A DNA stretch of 64,000 nt from Flagellimonas beolgyonensis (GTDB lineage: Bacteria > Bacteroidota > Bacteroidia > Flavobacteriales > Flavobacteriaceae): NCBI RefSeq assembly GCF_003992615.1, contig NZ_RZMY01000003.1, positions 126,501 through 190,500 of the forward strand, read 5' to 3'. This document shows, piece after piece, positions 38,006-46,627 of this stretch (position 1 is the stretch's first letter; each line of letters begins with the position of its first letter). The notes beneath the pieces were generated by a model. That model was not told where the DNA came from. It saw only the letters and a program-made list of their open reading frames with translations, and made no database searches. The translations under genes and the position numbers were made by a program.

Positions 38006-39517
38006 ATGAAAAAAATAATCATCACGGTGATTGCATTGATAGGATTATCATGCTCACAAGAAGAATTTAATATCGTCAATACCAATCAGGCAGACGCTAA
38101 AAGAGTATTGGCCAATGCAAACGATTTTCAAAATTTCAATATTTCCAATCACTCTGCATTGTTTTCAAATCAAATTGGATTCCAAGGTGTTTTTTTTCGG
38201 GGTTTAGCCGATCAATTCTCAACAACCAATGCTTTCAGTGGCTTTTGGAGTTTCTGTGATCAACCAAGAAGACAAATAATCAACTCTACATCCAATGACG
38301 ATCTGGCATCCCAAGCAGCTGGACCTTGGAATGCATTTAATTCAGTTATCAACAATGCGAATATTGTAATAGACAATATAGAAAACCAAGGAGGACAAGT
38401 TATAGTTGGTGAAAGTGACTTGACCAACCAAGAGTTGGCCGCCGCATACTTTGATAAGGGCATAGCACAGGGTTATTTAGCACTGATATATGATAAAGCA
38501 TATATTGTCAATCCTGATACCGATCCAAATGCTTTACAGTTTTCTACTTATCAAGAAGTCTTTAATGCTGCCGTTATCAATATTGAAAAAGCAATTCAAT
38601 TGGCTAATCAGCTTTCAAGTTTTGAATACCAAGTGTATCCTGGTGGGCAAATTTTGGATGCAGCATACTTCGTACAATTGGCTAACAGCTATTTGGCTCG
38701 ATTATCAATTGGGCTACCAAGGACAGATAGTGAAGCACAATCACTAGACTACAATATAATCCTTAATTATGCCAATAATGGCATTTCTGAAAATTTTAGT
38801 CCAGCTGCAACAGAATCTGTTTTTTTCAACAATTTGCAAGATTGGTCAATTTTTGCTCTTGGCGACGGTGCTGGTTACATGCCTACCGATCAAAAAATAC
38901 CACATCTTGTTGATCCTACCTACCCTACTGATTACCCAACAGACGAGGCCATTATTTTGGATCCGGCGATTAGTAACGGTGACCCCAGATTTGAAGAATA
39001 CTATGAATACGTTGGAGAAAATTTTGGATTTTTAAGAGCTTCGAGAGGCCGATACCTTTTTTCCAGCTATCGCACCAAAAAGTTCTTCAATGACAATGAC
39101 CAAAATCAAAGCGGAATTCCAACCAATATCATGTCAGCCGCGGAAATGGACTACATCAGGGCTGAATGTTACTATCGATTGGGTAATTTCGCCGCTGCTG
39201 TCGCTGCCTTGGATGCTTCTCCCAGGAAAACAGTTGGTAATCTGGACACTACTGTAGCAGGACCAAACATTTTAAACGCCTTGCTATATGAAGTTTCCAT
39301 TGAGTTGGATCTTGCCTCCGGAATCTGTGTTGAATGGTGGTTCATGAGAAGACACGATATGCTTCAAGCGGGATCGCCGACAATGTATCCAGTCCCTGCC
39401 TCAGAATTAGAAATATCCCAAGATGAAATCTACACTTTTGGAGGCCCAGCCACCGCTGGAGAACCCGGAACAGCATCGGGATCGAACGATTGGAGAAAGA
39501 TTGATTTAGTTTACTAA
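38006..39517 (+). CDS. SusD/RagB-type surface lipoprotein (unit 1)
   Basis: A 503-residue lipoprotein with lipobox IGLSCS (Cys16) and alpha-helical TPR-like repeats typical of SusD (NIVIDNIENQ; AAAYFDKGIAQGYLALIYDKAY; AEMDYIRAECYYRLGNFAAA). It acts as the surface lid and binding protein of the SusC partner 10 nt upstream. Followed by a strong terminator. Confidence 0.9.
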   Translation: MKKIIITVIALIGLSCSQEEFNIVNTNQADAKRVLANANDFQNFNISNHSALFSNQIGFQGVFFRGLADQFSTTNAFSGFWSFCDQPRRQIINSTSNDDLASQAAGPWNAFNSVINNANIVIDNIENQGGQVIVGESDLTNQELAAAYFDKGIAQGYLALIYDKAYIVNPDTDPNALQFSTYQEVFNAAVINIEKAIQLANQLSSFEYQVYPGGQILDAAYFVQLANSYLARLSIGLPRTDSEAQSLDYNIILNYANNGISENFSPAATESVFFNNLQDWSIFALGDGAGYMPTDQKIPHLVDPTYPTDYPTDEAIILDPAISNGDPRFEEYYEYVGENFGFLRASRGRYLFSSYRTKKFFNDNDQNQSGIPTNIMSAAEMDYIRAECYYRLGNFAAAVAALDASPRKTVGNLDTTVAGPNILNALLYEVSIELDLASGICVEWWFMRRHDMLQAGSPTMYPVPASELEISQDEIYTFGGPATAGEPGTASGSNDWRKIDLVY

Positions 39518-39540
39518 CAGAGTAACGATTAAACAAAGAG

Positions 39541-39568
39541 AAAAGGTCGCTTAAAAGCGACCTTTTTA
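39541..39568 (+). terminator. Intrinsic terminator after SusCD unit 1
   Basis: GGTCGCTT / AAGCGACC stem (39545-39562) with preceding A run and following CCTTTTT tract, 24 nt after the SusD stop. Confidence 0.8.
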
Positions 39569-39697
39569 ATTTACCCTTTTTAGCATTTAATTTATATCTT
39601 CTAATTGAAGTAACAATATCCAAATCAAAAAGTCAAAATCTGTGTGTTTTTAATATTTAACCTTTTACTTGCTTATAAAACTAGTATTCACCGACCC

Positions 39698-39895
39698 AAC
39701 CCCCATCCACCAATTGACCCCCTATTTCCCAATCTAATTCTTCTAAGTTTAATATACCACCAAAAAACATTCATGAAAAATACCATAACAAATCCATTAA
39801 ACTTGGTAGCGTTGTCATAAAGCAATCTACCTTTCCATGTCAGAAACCTAAGTAAATGATGCTCACCAACGATTGGTATAATTAGCGAATGTGAT
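39698..39895 (+). pseudogene. Degraded 5' remnant of the 192-residue secreted-protein gene
   Basis: This stretch aligns by eye with 45894-46100, covering the upstream region (shared CAATTGACCCC, ATTTCCCAAT, ATATACCACCA) and the first ~120 nt of the intact gene at 45977 (ATG-AAAATACC; AAGTAAATGATG; TCACCAxCGATTGG). Many substitutions and small indels destroy the frame, and the match fades near 39895. It shows that unit 1 once ended with the same gene as unit 2. The remaining gene-free bases up to 40135 hold nothing I recognise. Confidence 0.75.
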
Positions 39896-40135
39896 GTGGT
39901 AAGAAAAAAACACAGAATCTGAAATGAGTAGCTACAAATACGGACTCCTCCCTGAAAAAATCAATGAAAAGAAATTGAAATCTCCAAAATCTTAACTTTC
40001 ATCGGCGCGGCTCAATAACATAGAAGACAAAAGATAATAATTAAAATCCTACCATTTAGGGCTTCTAATTAATCTACAAAATTAAACTGCAATACTTTAT
40101 AGAAAGTAATTAACCGTTTTTAATCGTTTACCATT

Positions 40136-40655
40136 GTAAAGGTTCTTAAGCCTTTACAACATCCGTATATTCTTTTCCTTTTTTTGTTGCGCTATCCACA
40201 AGGTGGGGGCCCTAAATCTTACTCTTCCCTAAAGTTTTTAGTTTTCATTGTTTTGGAAGAAATTTTTTGAATTAGCCTACAAAATCAAGATTTACCCCCT
40301 GCCTTGTCTGGATGCAATAACTAACTCTTAAATCTTTTTTATGAAAACGAAAAATTATTGGATGGTGCTTTTGCTGTTCATCTATGGCTTTACATCGGCA
40401 TTGGCACAGCAAAAACAGGTCTCGGGTACGGTAACCGACCAAGATGGATTGCCGCTACCAGGGGTCTCCGTTTTGGTGGTTGGAACCACAAATGGAACCC
40501 AGACCGATTTTGATGGAAAGTATGCGATTACCGCCAATCAAGGCGAAGTATTAAGATTCAGTTACATCGGCCAAAAAACGGTGGAGCGCACTATTGGGGC
40601 CACCAACACCATTAATGTGGGAATGGAGGAAGATGCCCAGGCTCTTGAGGAAGTT
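40136..40655 (+). repeat. Long direct repeat, copy 2: leader plus 5' end of susC
   Basis: Second copy of the 520-bp repeat at 34686-35205. Here the hairpin at 40136-40157 has a perfect 7-bp stem, GTAAAGG-N8-CCTTTAC, with the loop TTCTTAAG. The leader includes shared tracts such as CCCTAAATCTTACTCTTCCC and AAAATCAAGATTTACCCCCT. Similarity stops abruptly at the TonB-box codons. Confidence 0.9.
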
Positions 40656-43565
40656 GTGGTGACAGCTTTGGGTATCGCACGAGAGAAAAAATCCCTGGGT
40701 TATGCAACACAAGAAGTGCAAGGTGATGAAGTGAGCACGGTTAAAACAACAAACTTTGTCAACTCATTATCTGGAAAAGTTGCTGGTATTGATATTAAAA
40801 GTAGTGGTACTATGGGAGGGTCCTCAAATGTAATAATTCGAGGATATTCATCAATCAACAATAGTAATCAAGCTTTGTTTGTGGTCGATGGTGTACCGAT
40901 TAGCAATATTAACAATAATGGTTCGAATCAAGTCACAGGAGGGGGTGGATACGATTATGGAAACGCAGCTACCGATATAAACCCCGAGGACATTGAATCC
41001 ATAAACGTCCTTAAGGGAGGTGCCGCAACAGCATTGTATGGATTTAGAGCATCTAACGGAGTAATAGTTATTACCACTAAAAAGGGCAAAAGAAATAAAG
41101 GAATAGGGGTTACCATAAATTCCTCAACAATGTTCAACAAGTACAATCCTGATACTTTTGCTAAGTACCAAAAAGAATATGGGGCAGGTTATTTTGATGG
41201 ATGGCACCCCGGAGGATTTTATTTTGAAGATCAAAATAATGATGGTGTTGATGAGGCCTATGCTCTGGCAGATTGGGATGGGTCATTTGGTATCGTTCCT
41301 TTTGATCAAAATCTTTTGGTACATCAATGGAATTCATTTTACCCCCAACTTGTTGACACCTATGGTAAAGCAACCCCTTGGGTCGCCGCTGAGAATGGTC
41401 CGGAATCTGTTTTTGAAACTGGCACGACATTATTTAATAGTATTTCTTTAGATGGAGGAAGTGAGAAGGGCCAGTTTAAAATTGGCTATACCAAGTTAGA
41501 TCAAAAAGGCATAATGCCAAACAGTAAAATTAAAAGAGACAATTTTGACTTTTATGGCAGTCAAAACCTGACTGAAAAGTTAACCGCCTCTTCGAAGGTC
41601 ACTTTCGTCAAGACTAGGGGTAGAGGCAGGTATGGTACCGGGTATGATTCCCAAAATTTCATGCAGACATCTAGACAATGGTGGCAGACCAACGTGGATG
41701 TTCAAGAACAGAAAGAAGCCTATTTTGCAACCCATGACAACATCACTTGGAACACTTCATATATCAATCAAGATCTACATCCTATATATCACGATAACGT
41801 ATATTGGATGCGTTATGAGAACTACGAAACTGACGTAAGAAACCGTGTGTATGGTAATGCTTCCTTAAACTATCAAATAACTGATTGGTTGGATATTTTT
41901 GGCAGGGTATCATTGGATAATTACTCAGGAAACCAAGAAGAGCGCATCAACAATCATAGTACTTCGGTTGCTCAATACACCATATTCTATGAGAATTTTA
42001 ATGAGATCAATTATGATTTAATGTTAAATTTTGATAAGAATATAAGCGAAAAACTCAATCTGAGAGGCACCCTAGGGGCCAACATAATGCGTCAAAAATA
42101 TGCTACCCTTTTCGCTTCAACCAATGGCGGTTTGAATGTGGATAGGCTTTTTGCGCTGAGCAATTCGACAAATGCAATAAACGCCCCTAACCAATATGAA
42201 TATTTAATGGGTGTTGATGGATACTATGCAAATGCTTCTTTGGGATATGACAGTTTCTTATTCGCCGAGGGATCTTACAGGTATGATGTTTCATCAACGC
42301 TTCCAACAGAAAATAATAGTTACGACTACTATGGAATATCAGGAAGTTTTGTTTTTTCAGAATTAATTAAAGCCAATTTTATACCATTTGGCAAACTTCG
42401 AATTGGTTATGCCAAAACAGGGAATTCTGCCCGACCTCTTACCCTTTTTAATACCTATAATTTAAATACACCTGTAGGAGGACAGGGTTCCGGCTCATTA
42501 CCATCGACCAATAACAATTCAAATCTATCAAACGAAAGCTCAGAAGAGAAAGAGATAGGTCTTGAAATGACATTTATCGACAAGAGGCTTGGATTTGATT
42601 TGTCATTATATGACAAAAGATCGTATGATCTTCTGAACAATATTTCAGTAACACCAGCCATTGGATTCTCAGGACAATGGATAAATACCGGCGAAATGGA
42701 AAATAAAGGTATTGAAGTTGCGCTTTGGGCAACTCCTTTAAAATCTAAAGATTTTGCGTGGAATATAAATGTAAGTTGGGGGCAAAATAAAAATAAGGTT
42801 TTATCGCTTCCTCAAGGATTACCTGCTTTACAGTTGGCAAGTGTTCAATCTGGTCTATCCATTAATGCTGTAGTGGGGGAACCTTTTGGAACACTTTATG
42901 GTTCTGACTTTGTCTACTTGAACGGGAAACGTGTAATTGATGAGAACGGTAATTACATGAAAACCGAAAGTCAGAATGAAAATTTAGGCACTTTCCAACC
43001 TGATTGGAAAGGAGGGGTTAAAAACACCTTTACCTATAAAAACCTTGCTTTGAGTTTCTTGATTGATGCTCAACAAGGCGGTAAAGTATTTTCTCTGGAC
43101 ACTTGGTACGGTATGGCAACCGGATTATATCCAGAGACTGCTGGTTTAAATGAACTTGGCAACCCCAAACGTTCTCCACTAACAGATGGAAACGATAGTG
43201 GTGGGATATTGTTGGAAGGAGTACAGGAAGACGGAACTCCAAATACCATTAGGGCAAGAATGGATTACTTTGCCCACACTCTTGGTTATGGTAAAGCACC
43301 CCACGCTTTGCATGTATACGATGCCAGTTTCATAAAACTCAGAGAAGTGGCTTTATCATATTCAATCCCCGACAAACTATTAGCTCATAGTTTTTTTAAA
43401 GGTGTAACCCTTTCAGCTACAGGTAGAAACTTATGGATAATCCACAAAAATCTACCTTATAGTGACCCTGAAGCCGGATTGAGTTCCGGAAACATACAAG
43501 GTTATCAATCCGGTGCCTATCCATCTACACAAGATTACGGGTTTAGTGTGAAGTTAGAATTTTAA
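40341..43565 (+). CDS. SusC/RagA-type TonB-dependent receptor (unit 2)
   Basis: A 1074-residue outer-membrane importer with the same signal peptide and carboxypeptidase-D-like domain as unit 1 (residues 1-104 nearly identical), TonB box ALEEVVVTALG, plug (QALFVVDGVPI; IESINVLKGGAATALYG) and barrel ending LEF. The plug and barrel differ from unit 1, so it should import a different ligand. Ten nt separate it from its SusD. Body is AT-rich compared with its own first 300 bp. Confidence 0.95.
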   Translation: MKTKNYWMVLLLFIYGFTSALAQQKQVSGTVTDQDGLPLPGVSVLVVGTTNGTQTDFDGKYAITANQGEVLRFSYIGQKTVERTIGATNTINVGMEEDAQALEEVVVTALGIAREKKSLGYATQEVQGDEVSTVKTTNFVNSLSGKVAGIDIKSSGTMGGSSNVIIRGYSSINNSNQALFVVDGVPISNINNNGSNQVTGGGGYDYGNAATDINPEDIESINVLKGGAATALYGFRASNGVIVITTKKGKRNKGIGVTINSSTMFNKYNPDTFAKYQKEYGAGYFDGWHPGGFYFEDQNNDGVDEAYALADWDGSFGIVPFDQNLLVHQWNSFYPQLVDTYGKATPWVAAENGPESVFETGTTLFNSISLDGGSEKGQFKIGYTKLDQKGIMPNSKIKRDNFDFYGSQNLTEKLTASSKVTFVKTRGRGRYGTGYDSQNFMQTSRQWWQTNVDVQEQKEAYFATHDNITWNTSYINQDLHPIYHDNVYWMRYENYETDVRNRVYGNASLNYQITDWLDIFGRVSLDNYSGNQEERINNHSTSVAQYTIFYENFNEINYDLMLNFDKNISEKLNLRGTLGANIMRQKYATLFASTNGGLNVDRLFALSNSTNAINAPNQYEYLMGVDGYYANASLGYDSFLFAEGSYRYDVSSTLPTENNSYDYYGISGSFVFSELIKANFIPFGKLRIGYAKTGNSARPLTLFNTYNLNTPVGGQGSGSLPSTNNNSNLSNESSEEKEIGLEMTFIDKRLGFDLSLYDKRSYDLLNNISVTPAIGFSGQWINTGEMENKGIEVALWATPLKSKDFAWNINVSWGQNKNKVLSLPQGLPALQLASVQSGLSINAVVGEPFGTLYGSDFVYLNGKRVIDENGNYMKTESQNENLGTFQPDWKGGVKNTFTYKNLALSFLIDAQQGGKVFSLDTWYGMATGLYPETAGLNELGNPKRSPLTDGNDSGGILLEGVQEDGTPNTIRARMDYFAHTLGYGKAPHALHVYDASFIKLREVALSYSIPDKLLAHSFFKGVTLSATGRNLWIIHKNLPYSDPEAGLSSGNIQGYQSGAYPSTQDYGFSVKLEF

Positions 43566-43575
43566 AAAAAAAGAA

Positions 43576-45009
43576 ATGAAAAAAATAATCTATATAATCT
43601 TAGTAATAGGTCTAGTATTCGGTTGTCAAGATTTCGACGAATGGAATGTTGACGAAAAAAACCCTAGTAAAATTCCTGCAGGTTTTCTTTTAACCAGTGC
43701 TGAAAAGGACTTGTTCACAAGAATGACAAGTACCAGTGTAAACTACAACATATTCAAATTATTTGCACAGTACTGGAATGAGACCCAATATACCGATGAA
43801 GTGAATTATGATATAAGAGGTAGGGACATTGGTGGCAATTTCTTTCTATATCTATACCGCGATATACTAAATGACCTTAAGGAAGCTCAACGTCTTATAG
43901 ACGAGGACACTTTGTTGGATCAAAACCTTAAAACAGCACAATCAGGTGTGTTGGAGGTTTTACAAATTTATACTTGGCATGTTTTGGTAGACACTTATGG
44001 GAATATCCCTTATAGTGAAGCCCTTCAAGGCATAGATAACCTAACGCCGGTCTATGATGACGATGCTGAAATCTATAATGATTTATTTATTCGTTTGGAT
44101 AAAGCCATACAAATGCTCAATTCAGATTCAGATTCATTCGGCTCTGCCGATTTAATTTATAATGGATCTACTGCCCAGTGGAAGAAATTTGCAAATTCCT
44201 TGAAACTAAAGATGGCCGTTAGGATATCCGATGCGGACAATACCAAGGCAAAGCAATTGGCTACAGAAGCAATTTCTTCAGGAGTATTCACCTCAAATGA
44301 TGATAATGCCTCTTTTCCGTTTGAGTCAACACCCCCAAACACCAATCCCATTTGGACTAGTTTAGTGCAATCAGGGCGTAATGATTTTGTAATGGCAAAT
44401 ACTTTTGTTGACATCATTAATCCTTTGAATGATCCACGTGCTAAAGTTTTTATGGCCGATAATTTAGAAGATGGGTACGAAGGCGGGATTTATGGAACGG
44501 GTAGCTCATATACCGATTTTACCCATATTGGTGATCTATGGCATACTCCTGATTTGGAAGGTGTTATTTTAAGTTATGATGAAGTTCAGTTTTTGCTGGC
44601 AGAAGCTATTGAAAGAGGCCTTATTCCTGGAAATGCCGAATCCCATTATATCGAAGGGATAATTGCATCAATTATATATTGGGGGGGGTCTCAAGAAGAT
44701 GCAGACGCTTATGTTGCTCAAGCCAGTGTTGCCTATGATGGGGGGAATTGGAAAAAATCTATTGGCATACAAAAATACATTGCATTATATGGTAGAGGTT
44801 TTGAAGCTTGGTCGTCTTGGAGATTATTGGACTATCCAAATACATTTATAAGGCCAGAAATTTCTGGCGAAGCTGTTCCTCGAAGATACCTATACGGCAA
44901 TGATGACGGTGATGTCAACAGCGAAAATTATGAAGCCGCAAGCAAGGCCATGGGAGGTGACTTGAAGAGCTCAAGAGTATTTTGGGATATTGTGGGTGAG
45001 GGTAATTGA
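43576..45009 (+). CDS. SusD-like surface lipoprotein (unit 2, SusD-like_2 type)
   Basis: A 477-residue lipoprotein with lipobox VFGCQ (Cys17) and the pattern of the SusD-like_2 group: EKNPSKIPAGFLLTSAEKDL, FAQYWNETQYTDEVNY, then DTYGNIPYSEAL and WKKFANSLKLKMAVRI. It is not clearly related in sequence to the unit 1 SusD, in keeping with a different partner. Strong terminator 40 nt downstream. Confidence 0.92.
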   Translation: MKKIIYIILVIGLVFGCQDFDEWNVDEKNPSKIPAGFLLTSAEKDLFTRMTSTSVNYNIFKLFAQYWNETQYTDEVNYDIRGRDIGGNFFLYLYRDILNDLKEAQRLIDEDTLLDQNLKTAQSGVLEVLQIYTWHVLVDTYGNIPYSEALQGIDNLTPVYDDDAEIYNDLFIRLDKAIQMLNSDSDSFGSADLIYNGSTAQWKKFANSLKLKMAVRISDADNTKAKQLATEAISSGVFTSNDDNASFPFESTPPNTNPIWTSLVQSGRNDFVMANTFVDIINPLNDPRAKVFMADNLEDGYEGGIYGTGSSYTDFTHIGDLWHTPDLEGVILSYDEVQFLLAEAIERGLIPGNAESHYIEGIIASIIYWGGSQEDADAYVAQASVAYDGGNWKKSIGIQKYIALYGRGFEAWSSWRLLDYPNTFIRPEISGEAVPRRYLYGNDDGDVNSENYEAASKAMGGDLKSSRVFWDIVGEGN

Positions 45010-45050
45010 TATGATTTCCCAAAACTGTTAAAGAGATATTAATTCCAAGA

Positions 45051-45094
45051 AAATTCCAGAATCAAAGAAAGGATTCTGGAATTTTTCTTTTTAA
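45051..45094 (+). terminator. Intrinsic terminator after SusCD unit 2
   Basis: 13-bp perfect stem AAATTCCAGAATC / GATTCTGGAATTT (45051-45063 and 45072-45084) followed by TTCTTTTT. Confidence 0.85.
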
Positions 45095-45147
45095 ACCAAA
45101 GTTGCTTACATATTTAAACGAACAATACCAATATTGAAATAAACAAC

Positions 45148-45825
45148 ATGAAAACTTTGCCAATTTTATTTATTTTAATCTCCACACCTTACCTACATAG
45201 TCAAAAAAATGATTCTAGCCTGAGGTCTGGACAAATGTACAATTACAACACAATAATTTCCAGTAGTGTCAACACGATTTCGGCTAACAAAAGCAACATC
45301 GAGGGAAATCGTTATGTGTTCAATAAAACCAACACATCTGGGAAAATTTATACATCCAAAAAAACCTACACAGCAAATAGGTTGAACATAGATGCTCTCA
45401 ATAAAGATATTGTAATCCTTATAGGAAAGGATTCTTCACTTATTTTGGAAAAAAACAAAATCGATTCTTTAACAATAGAAAATCGCAAATTTTGTAAGCT
45501 CGCGAACAGTTCTTTTTATGAAATACTTTATCGAAAAAATGACGATTTCTTGCTTAGAGATTATAATTGCTATATCAAGAAAGGAAGAGCAAATGTAATG
45601 AAGGGAACTATTGAAAATGATAGCTATGAACTAACACAGAAGTATTATTTATATCGAGGAAAAGTAATGAGCAATTCATTTATACCAACCAAGAAAGCTT
45701 TTATGGAAATGTTTAAAGGTCAGCGAGATGAAATAAAAAACTTCATGAAAAAAAATAGAATAGATTTAAAAAAAGATGAAGACATTATCAAATTGGTTTC
45801 ACACCTATTAAACAATATAAAATAG
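45148..45825 (+). CDS. Secreted protein of unknown function
   Basis: A 225-residue protein with a signal peptide (about residues 1-18, ending LHSQ). The middle is rich in Asn, Ser, Thr and Lys with short Tyr-containing near-repeats (GKIYTSKKTYTANR). The C-terminus is charged and helical (KGQRDEIKNFMKKNRIDLKK). No family recognised. AT-rich. It is present only in unit 2, between the SusD terminator and the duplicated 192-residue gene. Confidence 0.7.
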   Translation: MKTLPILFILISTPYLHSQKNDSSLRSGQMYNYNTIISSSVNTISANKSNIEGNRYVFNKTNTSGKIYTSKKTYTANRLNIDALNKDIVILIGKDSSLILEKNKIDSLTIENRKFCKLANSSFYEILYRKNDDFLLRDYNCYIKKGRANVMKGTIENDSYELTQKYYLYRGKVMSNSFIPTKKAFMEMFKGQRDEIKNFMKKNRIDLKKDEDIIKLVSHLLNNIK

Positions 45826-45976
45826 ATAGACTTATCTGACAATTTAGGAGCGGCAGCTTTTGGGAAAAGAACAAAATTTCTTAATATATAAACCCAAACC
45901 CCCCATCCGTCAATTGACCCCATATTTCCCAATACAATTCTTCTATGTTTGATATACCACCAAACAAAAAGAAACC

Positions 45977-46555
45977 ATGGAAAATACCTACAGCACTTTG
46001 GTTAAGCTTGGAAGTATTGCCATCTGGGCATTTTGCATTTCAACAGCGCCAGCCCAAGTAAATGATGTTCACCATCGATTGGATCAATTTGTGAATGCCA
46101 GCTGCGAGACCAACTTTGAGGAAATCCAATCCGATGCCATTTCACAAATTCTCCAATTCAAGGTGTACTACATAAAAAAGGACATAAACCATCTTTACGG
46201 TGAAAAAGAGAAACGTTCGGTGATGTTCATCGTTATCGACAATGGCACCCAAGTTAAATCATTTGAACGCATAAAATCCGATACCGAACTTCCCGAATTG
46301 CTGAGCTATATCCGTAGTGATTTTTTATTGAATGAAAATACCGCCCCCCTTTTTGAGACCATGCTGGACCATATTTATCCCGTTGAGGATTGGAAACCCG
46401 ACAAACGTGAGTTTTTTTTCAAGGACGGTAAATGGTATTTCCTGCGGGATGCCTATTTCCGCACCAAACAGGGTTTTGAAATTTCCGTGGATGCAAATGG
46501 AAAAATCACAGGTATTCGCTACAAAATGAAATGGAACGAAAACAACGATTCTTGA
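45977..46555 (+). CDS. Secreted protein of unknown function, duplicated with the SusCD units
   Basis: A 192-residue protein with a signal peptide ending STAPAQ (about residue 27). The body contains a single Cys and alternating beta-type segments (SVMFIVIDNGTQVKSFERI; REFFFKDGKWYFLRDAY; FEISVDANGKITGI). No family recognised. The upstream region and first 120 nt are repeated in decayed form at 39698-39895. Base composition is closer to the core genome than the SusC bodies before it. Confidence 0.75.
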   Translation: MENTYSTLVKLGSIAIWAFCISTAPAQVNDVHHRLDQFVNASCETNFEEIQSDAISQILQFKVYYIKKDINHLYGEKEKRSVMFIVIDNGTQVKSFERIKSDTELPELLSYIRSDFLLNENTAPLFETMLDHIYPVEDWKPDKREFFFKDGKWYFLRDAYFRTKQGFEISVDANGKITGIRYKMKWNENNDS

Positions 46556-46580
46556 AACCGCTTTAAAAACGACAATCCAT

Positions 46581-46608
46581 AAAAAAAGCCCCAAAATGGG
46601 GCTTTTTT
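46581..46608. terminator. Bidirectional intrinsic terminator
   Basis: AAAAAAAGCCCC and GGGGCTTTTTT separated by AAAAT, between the convergent 192-residue gene and the PpiD-like gene. Confidence 0.85.
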
Positions 46609-46627
46609 ATTGTAAAAGAGTCGGCCA

